64,000 nt of DNA from an uncultured Pseudomonadota bacterium. GTDB lineage: Bacteria; Myxococcota_A; UBA9160; PR03. The DNA lies in contig CAADGG010000103.1 of the NCBI GenBank assembly GCA_900696485.1, positions 1 to 64,000 on the forward strand. The letters are read 5' to 3'. Position 1 is the stretch's first letter. Every line of letters starts with the position of its first letter. Shown one piece after another: positions 8,162-18,180 of this stretch. Made by a program: the position numbers and the translations under genes. Below the pieces are notes generated by a model. It was not told the DNA's origin. It made no database searches and worked only from the letters and a program-made list of their open reading frames with translations.

Positions 8162-9595
8162 TCAGCCCGATCCCTCCGCCGGACGCGCCGCGCGCAGCAG
8201 CTCGGCGAGGGCGTCCCGGGTGTCCGCGACGAAATCCTCGAGGTCCGGCACGATGTCGTAGTCGGCGTTGAAGCCCCAGTGGAGGCGCCCGTCGTAGGAC
8301 AGCAGCGCGATGCCGAGGCCGAGGTTGCCGACCAGCGGAACGTGCGGAAAGACCTCGCGCATGCGGGCGCCCGCCAGGTACATCGGGAACTGCGGTCCCG
8401 GCACGTTGGTCACGACCAGATGGAACGGCAGCAGGCGCGTGACGTTCCGGGCCCCGAGCGCCAGCAGGCTCGACGGCGTCCATTCCGCGGCCTGCGTCAG
8501 CATCGACGCCCCCACTGCGCTGCGCGACGTCTTCAGCTCGTGGGTGCGTTTCGCAATCCGGCGCAGGCGCTTGCGGGGATCGTCCTCGTCGAGAGGCAGC
8601 GGCAGGACCCACGCGGACACGCGGTTGCCAAGGCTGCCGTCCTGCCCGGGCGTACGCACCGAGACCGGCGCCATCACGCGAAAATCGAGTCCCTGGATGC
8701 GCGCCCCGCGCCGCTCGAAGAAGCGTCGGACCGCGCCGGTGACGATCGTCAACACGACGTCGTTGAACGATCCTCCGAAGGCCCGGCGTACGGCTTTCAC
8801 CTCGCTGATGTCCATCGTCATCCAGCCGAAGCGGCGATGCGGGCCGATCGGGCGGTTCAGCGGCGTCGGCGACGTCCGGCGCAGGCTGGCGCCGAGGGTC
8901 TCGGCCGCGGCGCGCAACTGCACCAGCAGCTCCTGACGCGCATCGTCGGCCTCGCGCACGAAGCCGCGCACGTCGCGGACGGCGGTGAGCGGCAACCGGA
9001 CGAAGCGCTCCAGCTCGTGACGCAGCAGCTCCCAGCCCGACGGGGTCCGTCGCGGGATGAAGCGCGGCAGGTCTTCGTCTTCGGGCCGCGACGAATCCGG
9101 GACCGGGCTCATCAGCACCTTCATCAGGTCGACGCCGGAGATCCCATCCACCATGCAATGATGCACCTTGGTGACCAGCGCAAAACGCTCCTTGTCGAGT
9201 CCTTCGACGACCCAGATCTCCCACAGCGGCCGGGCACGATCGAGATGCTGCTGCATGATCCGCGACGACAGCCGCTTCAACTGCTCCCCGCTGCCCGGCC
9301 GCGGGAGCGACGTGTGCCGGACGTGGTAGTCGAGGTGGAAGCAGTCGTCGTCGACCCACACGGGATGGTTCTCGAGCGGGATCCAGGCCAGCTTCTGGCG
9401 ATAGCGGGGGATCCGGTGCAGCGACGCAGCGATCCTCGCCTTCAGCGCCTCGGCGTCGATGCCGCCGTCGTGCCGCCGCAAGGGCCCGGCGTCGAAGACC
9501 ATCGTCGACGCGACGTGCATGTACGCGTTCGGGCCTTCGAGGATCAGAAACGAGTTGTCGAGCGCGCTGAGCCGCTCGTAGGCGTAGTGCTCCAT
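8162..9595 (-). CDS. WS/DGAT-type wax ester/triacylglycerol acyltransferase
   Basis: A 477-residue member of the bacterial wax ester synthase/diacylglycerol acyltransferase family, which joins fatty acyl-CoA to alcohols or diacylglycerol to make storage lipid. It has the catalytic HHxxxDG motif (H145-H146-C-M-V-D150-G151) and the N-terminal start ERLSALDNSFLILEGP seen in these proteins. The C-terminal domain carries VVTNVPGP and later GLGIALLSYDG, also typical. I start at ATG 9595; the frame stays open upstream to 10027 but overlaps the creatininase-like gene antisense to its coding sense. The next gene upstream starts beyond a 50-bp gap on the same strand. Storage lipid fits the acyl-CoA genes nearby. 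Confidence 0.9.
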   Translation of the reverse strand: MEHYAYERLSALDNSFLILEGPNAYMHVASTMVFDAGPLRRHDGGIDAEALKARIAASLHRIPRYRQKLAWIPLENHPVWVDDDCFHLDYHVRHTSLPRPGSGEQLKRLSSRIMQQHLDRARPLWEIWVVEGLDKERFALVTKVHHCMVDGISGVDLMKVLMSPVPDSSRPEDEDLPRFIPRRTPSGWELLRHELERFVRLPLTAVRDVRGFVREADDARQELLVQLRAAAETLGASLRRTSPTPLNRPIGPHRRFGWMTMDISEVKAVRRAFGGSFNDVVLTIVTGAVRRFFERRGARIQGLDFRVMAPVSVRTPGQDGSLGNRVSAWVLPLPLDEDDPRKRLRRIAKRTHELKTSRSAVGASMLTQAAEWTPSSLLALGARNVTRLLPFHLVVTNVPGPQFPMYLAGARMREVFPHVPLVGNLGLGIALLSYDGRLHWGFNADYDIVPDLEDFVADTRDALAELLRAARPAEGSG

Positions 9596-9645
9596 GTCGG
9601 CTCCCTGCCGCGCCGGGGACGGTCTCGGCCGCAGACGAAACATCG

Positions 9646-10680
9646 CTAACGGACGGTGCGCGGGACCCCGAGCAACGCATCTGCGATGCGCACGGCGGCC
9701 GGGTGGACGAACAGATGGCGTAGCGCCCACAACGGAGAATGCCATGCGGCCGCCGGCAGCCTGTCCTCCCAGAGCTCCGTCACCGCCTCGGCGGTATGAC
9801 GCGCGAGAGTGTCGAGGATCGCCTCGCCGAGTTCGGCAGACGCCCCGGCCGGGGCGCCGGAGTAGGTCTCCCGGCCGAAGAACCGGATGCCGGCGCGGAA
9901 CGCCGCGAACATCGCGGGGATCGCGGCCAGCTTGCCGCGGGGGCTCGAAGGCCGTGCCTCCCCGCGCTCGTCGAGCCAGATCTCGACGGTCCGCCGCGGC
10001 AGGGACTTGTAGTCCGGATCGACCCACTCCGGGTGCAGCGCCAGTAGCTGCGAGGTCTCGACCAGACCTCCGTGCGTGTCGCCGTCGAGATCCGCCTTCC
10101 GCACGCCCGGCAGGTGGCCGAGCACATCGCCGAGCTCAGAGCCGCCGCCATTGAGACGCGAGAGCATCATCGAGAACACCGACACCATGCGGATTCCGCG
10201 CGCACGAGACACGCGGTCGCAGGCGGTCTCGATGGCGAGGAAGTGGCGCGGGCTGCCGTGGAAGTTCGACACGAGCACGTCGCGAAACCCCTGGGCAGCC
10301 AGCGAGCCGCCGAGATCCTCGAGCAGCGCGATCGTCGTCGACGGCCGGAAGCCGACCGTGCCGGGCTGTGGCACGCCGTCGCAGGCCGCATACACGAACG
10401 GGAGCTTCAAGAAGACCCGGCTGCGGTGCGGCTCGGGCAGGAAGCGCAGCGTGCGCTCGGCGAGGCCCTCGCCTTCGAGCACGTCGGCGCCGAACGGCAG
10501 GTGCGGGCCGTGCACCTCGAGCGGGGAGCACGTCAGCAACACCACGGCGCTGCGCCGATCGATGCGATCGAACTGGCGCTTCGTGAGCGTCTCCCAGCGG
10601 AGCGGCTGCGGATCGGACAGCGCCGACTCGGGGGCTCCCGCGTGGGGAGGCGGTGCGGCGGGCTGGACGGGATCGGACAT
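9646..10680 (-). CDS. Creatininase-family amidohydrolase
   Basis: A 344-residue metal-dependent hydrolase of the creatininase family. The metal-ligand signature PLEVHGPHLPFGAD supplies E55, H57 and D66, and DTHGGLVETSQLLALHP (near residue 200) matches the family's second metal motif. SNFHGSPRH holds the usual asparagine-histidine segment. Family members open cyclic amides or hydrolyse formamides, as in creatinine breakdown or the mycofactocin pathway protein MftE. No mycofactocin genes are visible here, so the substrate is open. The extra 60 residues at the C-terminus are helical and not typical. A TAGACT -10-like box lies about 50 bp upstream on the minus strand. Confidence 0.83.
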   Translation of the reverse strand: MSDPVQPAAPPPHAGAPESALSDPQPLRWETLTKRQFDRIDRRSAVVLLTCSPLEVHGPHLPFGADVLEGEGLAERTLRFLPEPHRSRVFLKLPFVYAACDGVPQPGTVGFRPSTTIALLEDLGGSLAAQGFRDVLVSNFHGSPRHFLAIETACDRVSRARGIRMVSVFSMMLSRLNGGGSELGDVLGHLPGVRKADLDGDTHGGLVETSQLLALHPEWVDPDYKSLPRRTVEIWLDERGEARPSSPRGKLAAIPAMFAAFRAGIRFFGRETYSGAPAGASAELGEAILDTLARHTAEAVTELWEDRLPAAAWHSPLWALRHLFVHPAAVRIADALLGVPRTVR

Positions 10681-10851
10681 CGGGACACTCCTCGGAGACG
10701 GCGTGGCGCAGCGGCGGAACCTCGCAGTCTATCGTACGGGTCGGGGCGGCCCGCCGGGATGCCGTGGCTCCGGACGCGCGGACTCGAGGGGGGGCGCGCG
10801 GGCCCGCGAGCGGCGCCGCCGGTCCGACGGCGCGCCCGCTACCCTGCCGCC

Positions 10852-12411
10852 GTGCCCGAGGTCCCGAGTTCGAGACGCGCCCCGATCGCGAACGATCCGG
10901 AGCAGCAGTTGGCCCGCATCCTGCTCGTGCAGGCCTGCGAGCAGAGCGATCCCGACGCGCGCTTCGTACCCCGGCGCGAGCGCGAGGCGGCATCCCGTGC
11001 GGGCCGCGAGGCGACCGAGGCCGAGCCCGGCGGCCGGATCGATCCGCGACGCTTCTTTTCCGTACGCGCAGATCGGCTCGTCTCGGAGCTGACCCGCCGG
11101 CATCCGACGCTGCGCACGGCGCTCGGCGCGCTGTCCGTGCGCGTCCCGGTGCTCCCGGTCCTGCTCGGCACGGCGATCGTCGGCTTCGCCGCCGACGTGC
11201 TGGGCAGCGAGCGACGCATCAACCTGCTGGCTTTCCCGCTGCTGGGCCTGCTGCTGTGGAACCTCGCGGTGTATGGCCTGCTCGGTCTCGGGCCCGCGCT
11301 GGCGCGCCGCGAGCCAGCGGCGGGCCTCGCGTCCGCGATCCTCCGCGCCGCGGACTGGCTGTGGCTCCGGCGCCTTGCCGGCGCGGCCCCGGAAGAGGCG
11401 CGCTGGCTGACCCGTTCGCTCGGCCGTTTCGCGGCGGATTGGCGCGTGCACATGACGCCGCTCCTGGTGGCACGACTGCGCCGCACGCTGCACGTCGGCG
11501 CACTCGGCTTCGCCCTGGGTCTCGTCGCCGGGATGTACGTGCGGGGACTCGCGTTCGAGTACCGAGCCAGCTGGGAGAGCACGTTCCTCGACACGCCGCA
11601 GGTGACGCGGTTGTTGGGGATCGTCCTCGGACCCGCCGCCCGCACCCTCGACACCCTGCACGTCGCACCCGAGCGGCCCGCTTCCGCGCTGCTGACGGAG
11701 TCGAGCCTCGCCGGACTTCGCGCTCCCGGCGGCGAGGGACCGGCTGCCCTCTGGATCCACCTGTGGGCCCTCACGGCCGGCGCCGGGATCGCGCTGCCGC
11801 GCGCCCTGCTGGCGCTGCACGAGGGACGTCGCGCGCGGCGTCTCGCCGCGGCGCTGACGCCGCCGCTCGACGATCCGTACTACCTGCGCCTGCGCGCCCC
11901 GGACCGCGGCGCTGGCGTACGCGTCGACGTATGGCTGTACAGCCATCGGCTGCCACCGGCTTCCCACGAAGCACTGCTCGAGCTGCTGCACGAACTGTTC
12001 GGCAACCGGGCTCGGATCGACGTCGGCGAACCACTCGCCTATGGCACGGATCCGCCGGCCCGAGCCGACGCTTCGCCGGCTCCGCACGCGCGGGTCGTCG
12101 TCTTCAACCTCGCGCAGTCGCCGGAAGAGGAGGTCCACGGCGTCTTCCTCGAGGGCCTGCGCGCCGCCGCGGCGGAACTCCCGCACCCTCCCGCGCTGCT
12201 CGTGCTGCTCGATGAAGGGCCGTATCGCGCCCGGCTCGGGGAGAGCGGCGGCCGCGACCGGATCGGACAGCGCCGGCGCGCCTGGGATCGGGTGGGCCGC
12301 GCGGCGGATCTCCGCTTCGCAGCGCTGCGCCCGCTCACCGCCGACGCCGACAAGACGCTCGCCGAAGCCCGGGCGGCGCTCGACCGAAGCGTCGCCGGAG
12401 AAGCGGCATGA
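10852..12411 (+). CDS. DUF2868-family membrane protein
   Basis: A 519-residue protein matching the layout of DUF2868 proteins: an N-terminal soluble part (LARILLVQACEQ), then hydrophobic helices around 105-160 and 205-230 and further on, and a soluble C-terminal domain. The function of the family is unknown. It overlaps the next gene, a GTPase with DUF3482, by 4 bp (ATGA). This pairing is a known conserved arrangement, so the two products probably work together at the inner membrane. The start is the GTG at 10852: a TACCCT box lies 6 bases before it (10840-10845), consistent with a leaderless mRNA, and the open frame further upstream is antisense to the creatininase-like gene. Confidence 0.8.
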   Translation: MPEVPSSRRAPIANDPEQQLARILLVQACEQSDPDARFVPRREREAASRAGREATEAEPGGRIDPRRFFSVRADRLVSELTRRHPTLRTALGALSVRVPVLPVLLGTAIVGFAADVLGSERRINLLAFPLLGLLLWNLAVYGLLGLGPALARREPAAGLASAILRAADWLWLRRLAGAAPEEARWLTRSLGRFAADWRVHMTPLLVARLRRTLHVGALGFALGLVAGMYVRGLAFEYRASWESTFLDTPQVTRLLGIVLGPAARTLDTLHVAPERPASALLTESSLAGLRAPGGEGPAALWIHLWALTAGAGIALPRALLALHEGRRARRLAAALTPPLDDPYYLRLRAPDRGAGVRVDVWLYSHRLPPASHEALLELLHELFGNRARIDVGEPLAYGTDPPARADASPAPHARVVVFNLAQSPEEEVHGVFLEGLRAAAAELPHPPALLVLLDEGPYRARLGESGGRDRIGQRRRAWDRVGRAADLRFAALRPLTADADKTLAEARAALDRSVAGEAA

Positions 12412-13943
12412 ACCCGGAGACGCCGACGCGAGCCGGCCGCCGCGAGACGGCTGCGAGGACCGTCGTGCTGTCCTTGGTCGCGCACACCAACGTCGGCAAG
12501 ACCACGCTGGCGCGAACCCTCCTGCGCCGGGACGTCGGCGAGGTCTTCGATCATGCGCACGTCACCGACGAGGCCGAGCCGTTCGTATTGCTCGAGAACG
12601 CCGCCGGTGCCCGGGTCGTGCTGGTCGATACGCCCGGCTTCGGGGACTCGGCCAGGCTGTGGCAGCGTCTGCACGGGCAAGCCCATCCGGTCGGCTGGCT
12701 CGTCGCGCAGGTGTGGGACCGCTTCGCCGATCGCGCGCTGTTCTGCAGCCAGCAAGCGGTCCGACACGTCCGCGACGAGTCCGACGTCGTGCTCTACCTG
12801 GTGAACGCCAGCGAGGATCCGCACGACGCCGGCTACGTCGACCCGGAACTCCGCATCCTCGGCTGGATCGGTCGGCCGGTGCTGGTGTTGCTGAACCAGA
12901 CCGGTGTACCGGGCGATGCAGCCACCCGTGCAGCCGACGTCACGCGCTGGCGCGTGGCGCTGGCCGAACACCCTGTCGTCCGCGAGACGCTCGCCCTCGA
13001 TGCGTTCACGCGCTGCTGGGTGCAGGAGGGGCTGCTCTTCGAACGGATCCGCGCCGTGCTGCCGGACGCCGCCGATCGCGAGCTGCTCACGGCCGTGCTG
13101 GCCCGCTGGCGGAACGAACACGCCGAGATCCTGCACGGAGCCGTCGACGCGATGGCGCGCTTGTTGGCGAGCGCCGCCGGCGATGCCGAGCCCGCCTCGC
13201 GCAGCGCGTTCGCGCCGCGCGAGCGGCGCCGTCATGCAGAGGCGCTGGCGCGTCGGCTCGAGCACGCGCTCGCCGACACCAACGACGCGCTGATCAGCGG
13301 CCACGGTCTCACCGGCGAGGCCGCCGAGGAGCTGCGCATCGAACTCGCCGACGTCGGCGGCGACGCCGGCGCGCAGCCCTGGCGTCATCCGATCTTCGGC
13401 GGACTCGTCGGCGGCGCGATCGGCGGCCTGGCCGCCGATCTCGCGCACGCCGGACTGACGCTCGGCGGCGGCATGCTGGCGGGCGCCCTGCTCGGCGCGG
13501 CCGGCGCGCGCGGCCTCACGCTCGGCATGGAGCTGTTGCGCGGCGAGCAGACCCCGCGCGTCGCGTGGACCGTGCCGTTCCTCGATCGTCTGACGACCGA
13601 CACGCTGCTGCGATACCTCGCCGTCGCGCATTTCGGGCGCGGCGGCGGGAGCTACCGCGCCCGCGAACATCCCGCGACCTGGCGCGCCGCGGTCGAACAC
13701 GCACTGGCGCCGCAGCGGCAGGCGATCCAGGCGGCGTTCGGGATCGCGCGCAAGACGCCCGACGACAGCGGCCGGCGCGACGCCGCGCGGGCGCTCGTCG
13801 CCCCGCTCGAGGCCGCGACCCGCGCGGCGCTGCGGGAACTCTACCCCGAGGCGGCCGAGTTGCTCGCCGCTTCGTCCGCGCCAGAGGCACGCGGAGCCGG
13901 GCTCGATCGGGATCCCGGCGCCGCCGCCAGCGCGCGCCGGTAG
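12408..13943 (+). CDS. GTPase with DUF3482 domain
   Basis: A 511-residue protein with an Era-like GTPase domain at the N-terminus: P-loop AHTNVGKTTLART (about residues 25-37), DTPGFGDSARL as G3, and LLNQTG as the G4 site (NxTG rather than the canonical NKxD). The middle is helical. The C-terminal half holds the glycine-rich membrane-like stretch GGLVGGAIGGLAADLA and LGGGMLAGALLGAAGARG typical of DUF3482. Its ATG overlaps the stop of the DUF2868 gene by 4 bp, so translation is coupled. The pair is conserved in proteobacteria but has no proven role; membrane remodelling or stress functions would be speculation. An AI-2E-type transporter follows after 34 bp. Confidence 0.85.
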   Translation: MNPETPTRAGRRETAARTVVLSLVAHTNVGKTTLARTLLRRDVGEVFDHAHVTDEAEPFVLLENAAGARVVLVDTPGFGDSARLWQRLHGQAHPVGWLVAQVWDRFADRALFCSQQAVRHVRDESDVVLYLVNASEDPHDAGYVDPELRILGWIGRPVLVLLNQTGVPGDAATRAADVTRWRVALAEHPVVRETLALDAFTRCWVQEGLLFERIRAVLPDAADRELLTAVLARWRNEHAEILHGAVDAMARLLASAAGDAEPASRSAFAPRERRRHAEALARRLEHALADTNDALISGHGLTGEAAEELRIELADVGGDAGAQPWRHPIFGGLVGGAIGGLAADLAHAGLTLGGGMLAGALLGAAGARGLTLGMELLRGEQTPRVAWTVPFLDRLTTDTLLRYLAVAHFGRGGGSYRAREHPATWRAAVEHALAPQRQAIQAAFGIARKTPDDSGRRDAARALVAPLEAATRAALRELYPEAAELLAASSAPEARGAGLDRDPGAAASARR

Positions 13944-13977
13944 CCGCCACGGCGCGCCGTGGTAGCCTCGCGCGCCG

Positions 13978-15150
13978 ATGGTCGCCGCGCCCGACCCGCC
14001 GCCTGGATCGCCCGTGCCGCCGCAATCGGACCGGGACTTCGTCGTGTGGGCGACGCGTTGGGCGATCGTCGCCGTCCTCGCCCTCGGCGGCGTCTTCGCG
14101 CTGCTGTGGGTGCTGAAGGCCGCGCTGACCCCGCTCGTCGCCGCGTTCGTCATCGCCTACCTGATCGATCCGCTGATCGACCGCTTCGAGGCGCGCCGGG
14201 TGCGCCGGCCGCTCGCGATCTTCGCCCTGCTCGGTGCCGTCGGCGCCGCGATCCTGGGCTTCCTGCTGTTCGTGATCCCGCGCCTCGCCCGCGAACTCTC
14301 GGCGCTGGCCGAGCGCATGCCGGGCTACCTCGAGCGCTTCGTCACCGAAGTCGTGCCGCAGCTCGAAGCGCGGACCGGTGTGACGCTCCCGCACACCGTC
14401 GAAGAGGCCCTCCACCAGCTGCAAAGCGTCGAACTCGGCGCGCTCGCCAGCCTGCGCGACGTGCTGACCGGAACCGTCACGACGCTGTCCGGCACCGTCG
14501 GCGTGCTGATCGGCCTGTTGGTGATCCCGATCCTCGCGTACTACCTGCTCGTCGAGTTCGATGCGGTCCTCGCGCGACTCGGTGCGTGGATCCCGCCGCG
14601 CCATCGCGCCTACGTCTTCGAGAAGGCGCGGACCGTGGACCGGCTGATCGCCGGCTTCCTGCGCGGCCAACTGCTGGTCGCCGGCTGTCTCGGTGTCCTC
14701 TACGCCGTCGGCTTCTCGATCATCGGCATCGATCTCGCGATCGGCGTCGGATTGCTGGCCGGCATGCTCGCGCTGATCCCGTACCTCGGGAACATCGTGG
14801 CGGTGACGACAGCGACGCTCCTCTGTGTCCTCCAGTTCGGATTCGACTTGCACCTCGCCGCCGTGCTCGGGTGGTACGCCGTCGTGCAGACGCTCGAAGG
14901 CTTCGTGCTGACGCCGCGCATCGTCGGACAGAGCGTCGGGCTGCACCCGGCTGCGGTGATCGTGGCGCTGCTGATCGGCGGCGACCTGTTCGGCTTCCTC
15001 GGCCTGCTGATCGCCGTGCCGGGCGCCGCCATCGTGAAGGTGTTTGCGCAGGAGGCCTCGGCGGCGTATCGGCGCTCGGCGCTGTTCGGCGCGGAGGCCC
15101 CGGTGGCGGCCGCAGGCGCCGAAGGGGCCGGCGGCGACGCGAGCCGCTAA
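13978..15150 (+). CDS. AI-2E/PerM family transporter
   Basis: A 390-residue polytopic membrane protein of the AI-2 exporter (PerM, TqsA) family. It has the N-terminal helix pair with ALTPLVAAFVIAYLIDPLID, a soluble middle domain, and the C-terminal helices with GLLAGMLALIPYLGNIV and LIGGDLFGFLGLLIAVPGAA, which are the family's best-conserved segments. Members export autoinducer-2 or act as cation antiporters; which one applies here is unknown. A TAGCCT box ends 9 bases before the ATG, again compatible with a leaderless start. Its TAA stop shares three bases with the stop of the convergent gene at CTAA (15147-15150). Confidence 0.9.
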   Translation: MVAAPDPPPGSPVPPQSDRDFVVWATRWAIVAVLALGGVFALLWVLKAALTPLVAAFVIAYLIDPLIDRFEARRVRRPLAIFALLGAVGAAILGFLLFVIPRLARELSALAERMPGYLERFVTEVVPQLEARTGVTLPHTVEEALHQLQSVELGALASLRDVLTGTVTTLSGTVGVLIGLLVIPILAYYLLVEFDAVLARLGAWIPPRHRAYVFEKARTVDRLIAGFLRGQLLVAGCLGVLYAVGFSIIGIDLAIGVGLLAGMLALIPYLGNIVAVTTATLLCVLQFGFDLHLAAVLGWYAVVQTLEGFVLTPRIVGQSVGLHPAAVIVALLIGGDLFGFLGLLIAVPGAAIVKVFAQEASAAYRRSALFGAEAPVAAAGAEGAGGDASR

Positions 15151-16376
15151 CGCGCCGGCCGCGGGCCGGCGCGGCGTCCGCGCCGGCGTACGAGTGCTGC
15201 GAGCGTCAACGCGGCGACCGTCGCCCCCGCGCCCGAAGCCGGCTCCGGAACCTCGAAGGCGCCGATGTCGCAGCGAGCGCCCAGCATGCCGTCGCCGTCG
15301 GTCCGGCGCGGAAAGCCGACCCCGCGCTGGTCCGTCGCGAGCAGCGTCGTCTGGTCGGTGTCGAAGCAGGAGCTGTCCCCGGCATCGATCGCCACGCTGC
15401 CCGGCACGAGCGCGTGCGTCTCGCTCGGGCCCCCGTTGTTCGCGAGCGGCTCGACCCCGGCGCTCGCAACGCCCTGCACGTCGCCGGCGCCGACGAGCCC
15501 GCAGCTCGTGTCGTCGGCGAGGTTGTACCCCTCGGAGGTCGGTGTCGGCACGCCACAGTGCAGCCCGGCCGCCGCCGCCGCGAGCAGCGTGTGGGTCAGG
15601 AACACGCTCGCGTCGGCATCGCGTTCGAGCGCGCCGCCGGCGCCGGTCGTGCCGTTGCCGATGACGCTGGTGCTGTGGATCCGGGTCGTCGCACCGGCGC
15701 CGAGCGTCGCGACGGCCGCGCCGCGGCCGGCGCCGCTCGTGTTGTCGGAGAACGTCGAGTTCACGATCTCGACCTGGCTGCGGTCGTTGCGGATCGCGCC
15801 GCCGGCGCCGGTCGCGCCGGCCGTCGCGTCGTTGCCGACGAAGGTGCAGCGCTCGACGCGCAGCGCCCCCTGCGTGATCGACACCGCCCCGCCCGACGCG
15901 GCGGCATTCCCGGAGAAGACGCAGTCCTGCAGCGTGACGTCGGCGCCGGCGAGGACCTGCAGACCGCCGCCGGGCGCGCCGGCCGGAGCCAGAGCGCCGG
16001 CGATCGTGACGCCGGACAGCGTCAGCGACACGCCGGGGGCGACGCTCAGCACGCGCGTCAGACCGCTGCCGCTGATCGTCAGCAGGTCCGCACCGGGGCC
16101 TTCGATCGCGAGCGTGTCGGTGATGCTCGGGAGCTCCTCGTCGAGCTCGATCGTGCCCTGCACCTCGAAGCGGATCACGTCGTCGCCCTCGCCAGGCTCG
16201 CAGAGGTAGTTCTCCGTGTCGTCGTTGGCGTTCAGGATGGCCTCGTCCAGCCTGCACACCGAAGGAGGCCCCGCCAGCTCCAGCGTGGTCACGTGGATGA
16301 CCCGGGCCTCGGCCCCGGAAGGGGCCGCCACGAGCCACAGGACGAGGACGGCGACGGAGCACGTACGGATGAGCAA
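15147..16376 (-). CDS. Secreted choice-of-anchor Q / right-handed beta-helix protein with PEP-CTERM-like tail
   Basis: A 409-residue exported protein with a signal peptide at the start (hydrophobic run about residues 7-22). The body is a series of short beta-rich repeats rich in G, N and S, ending in the segment GSVAIDAGDSSC and TDQRGVGFPR with DIGAFE, which is the hallmark of choice-of-anchor Q polymorphic-outer-membrane-like repeats. The C-terminus reads VPEPASG, then a hydrophobic helix and RRRGRR, the layout of a PEP-CTERM sorting signal. Translation probably starts at the TTG at 16376, supported by a GGAGGTG ribosome-binding site 6 bases upstream. A structural or adhesive surface role is likely. 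Confidence 0.8.
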   Translation of the reverse strand: MLIRTCSVAVLVLWLVAAPSGAEARVIHVTTLELAGPPSVCRLDEAILNANDDTENYLCEPGEGDDVIRFEVQGTIELDEELPSITDTLAIEGPGADLLTISGSGLTRVLSVAPGVSLTLSGVTIAGALAPAGAPGGGLQVLAGADVTLQDCVFSGNAAASGGAVSITQGALRVERCTFVGNDATAGATGAGGAIRNDRSQVEIVNSTFSDNTSGAGRGAAVATLGAGATTRIHSTSVIGNGTTGAGGALERDADASVFLTHTLLAAAAAGLHCGVPTPTSEGYNLADDTSCGLVGAGDVQGVASAGVEPLANNGGPSETHALVPGSVAIDAGDSSCFDTDQTTLLATDQRGVGFPRRTDGDGMLGARCDIGAFEVPEPASGAGATVAALTLAALVRRRGRRAGPRPAR

Positions 16377-16418
16377 GATCGCACCTCCAGGGCTGGGGAT
16401 CCGCGCCGCGGCGCTCCG

Positions 16419-18107
16419 TCACTCGTCGGTGACGCAGCCCTCGGACGCGGTGCGGACGAAACGGACATACTTCGCGAGCACGCCGCGCGCCGCCGCGGGC
16501 GGCGGCGGCGGCGGCACGAAGGCCGCGCGCCGTCGTGCGAGCTCGTCGGCCGGCAGCTCGACGTCGATGCGGCGCTGCTTCGCGTCGATCGTGATGCGAT
16601 CGCCGTCCCGCACCAGCGCGATCGGGCCGCCTTCCTGCGCCTCCGGCACGACGTGGCCGACGATGAAGCCGTGCGAGCCGCCGCTGAAACGCCCGTCCGT
16701 GATCAGCGCCACGTCCTGGCCGAGGCCGGCGCCCATGATCACCGACGTCGGCGTCAGCATCTCCGGCATGCCGGGGCCGCCCTTCGGACCCTCGTAGCGG
16801 ATCACGACGACATCGCCCTTGCGGATCTCCCCGCGCTCGGCCGCCGCGAGCATCGCTTCCTCGCGGTCGAACACGCGCGCGGGCCCGGAGAACGCCAGCC
16901 CCTCCTTGCCGGTGATCTTCGCGACGGCGCCGTCCGGCGCCAGACTGCCGCGCAAGATCGCGATGTGGCCGGTGGCTTTGAATGGATCGTCCCACGGCCG
17001 CACGACGTCCTGCCCCGGCGCGAGACCGGGCAGATCGGCGAGGTTCTCGGCGACCGTCTTGCCGGTCACCGTCATGCAGTCCCCGTGCAGGATCCCGTGC
17101 TCGAGCAGCAGCTTCATCACGGCCGGCGTGCCGCCCACCCGGTGCAGGTCTTCCATCACGTAGCGCCCGCTCGGCTTCAGGTCGGCGAGGAACGGCACGC
17201 GGTCACAGACGGCCTGGAAGTCGTCGAGCGCGAGCGGCACGCCGGCGGCACGCGCCATCGCGAGCAGGTGCAGCACGGCGTTGGTCGAGCCACCGAGCGC
17301 CGAGACCACGGCGATCGCGTTCTCGAAGGCCGGGCGGGTCATGATGTCGCGCGGCTTCAGGTCCCGTTCGAGCAGCCCCCGGACCGCGAGCCCGGCGCGG
17401 CGGCACTCCTCGATCTTCTCGGGATCCTCGGCCGGCGTCGACGAGTCGTAGGGCAGCGCCATCCCCATCGCCTCGATCGCGCTCGCCATCGTGTTGGCGG
17501 TGTACATGCCGCCGCAGGCGCCGGCGCCGGGGCAGGCGTGACGGACGACGTCGCAGCGCGTCGGCTCGTCGATGCGGCCGGCGATCAGTTCCCCATAGGA
17601 CTGGAAGGCCGACACGATGTCGAGCGGGGCGCCGTCGCGGCTGTGGCCGGGCTTGATCGTGCCTCCGTAGACCATCAACGCCGGCCGGTTCAGCCGTGCC
17701 ATCGCGATCAGGCACCCGGGCATGTTCTTGTCACAGCCCGGGATCGCCACCAAGCCGTCGTACCAGTGCGCGCTCATCACCGTTTCGACCGAGTCGGCGA
17801 TCAGATCGCGCGACGGCAGCGAGAAGCTCATGCCCTCGGTCCCCATCGAGATGCCGTCGGACACGCCGATCGTGTTGAAGCGCATGCCGACCAGCCCGGC
17901 CCCGACGATGCCCTCCTTCACGTACGCGCCGAGCTCGTTCAGGTGCATGTTGCAGGAGTTGCCTTCGTACCAGACCGACGCGATGCCGATCTGCGGCTTG
18001 TCCATGTCGGCCTCGGTGAGGCCGGTGGCGTAGAGCATCGCCTGGGAAGCGCCCTGGCTCTTCGGCTGGGTGATGCGACGGCTGATGCGATTGAGCGGCT
18101 CGGACAT
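16419..18107 (-). CDS. ilvD: Dihydroxy-acid dehydratase
   Basis: A 562-residue IlvD, which dehydrates 2,3-dihydroxy-3-methylbutanoate and its isoleucine counterpart in branched-chain amino-acid synthesis. Three cysteines in family positions would bind the iron-sulfur cluster: C52 in [10 protein letters not shown]125 in CDKNMPGC and C198 in [25 protein letters not shown] and the C-terminal [19 protein letters not shown] motif are also present. The length is as expected. The start at ATG 18107 gives the conserved N-terminus; the frame upstream to 18428 overlaps the esterase gene in a non-coding sense. No other ilv or leu genes are seen, so it stands alone, which is common. Confidence 0.96.
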   Translation of the reverse strand: MSEPLNRISRRITQPKSQGASQAMLYATGLTEADMDKPQIGIASVWYEGNSCNMHLNELGAYVKEGIVGAGLVGMRFNTIGVSDGISMGTEGMSFSLPSRDLIADSVETVMSAHWYDGLVAIPGCDKNMPGCLIAMARLNRPALMVYGGTIKPGHSRDGAPLDIVSAFQSYGELIAGRIDEPTRCDVVRHACPGAGACGGMYTANTMASAIEAMGMALPYDSSTPAEDPEKIEECRRAGLAVRGLLERDLKPRDIMTRPAFENAIAVVSALGGSTNAVLHLLAMARAAGVPLALDDFQAVCDRVPFLADLKPSGRYVMEDLHRVGGTPAVMKLLLEHGILHGDCMTVTGKTVAENLADLPGLAPGQDVVRPWDDPFKATGHIAILRGSLAPDGAVAKITGKEGLAFSGPARVFDREEAMLAAAERGEIRKGDVVVIRYEGPKGGPGMPEMLTPTSVIMGAGLGQDVALITDGRFSGGSHGFIVGHVVPEAQEGGPIALVRDGDRITIDAKQRRIDVELPADELARRRAAFVPPPPPPAAARGVLAKYVRFVRTASEGCVTDE

Positions 18108-18180
18108 GATGGGCGGACCTCGTTGGCGTCGGGCCGCAGACGGTAGCAATCGCGCGCAGCGAGCGCCGACGCTGCCGGGA

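Noticed and set aside
13516..18146. Very long open frames on both strands (over 1100 and 1300 codons)
   Set aside because: They are arginine- and alanine-rich translations antisense or out of frame to the GTPase, transporter, beta-helix and ilvD genes, caused by high GC with few stop codons. None shows family motifs.
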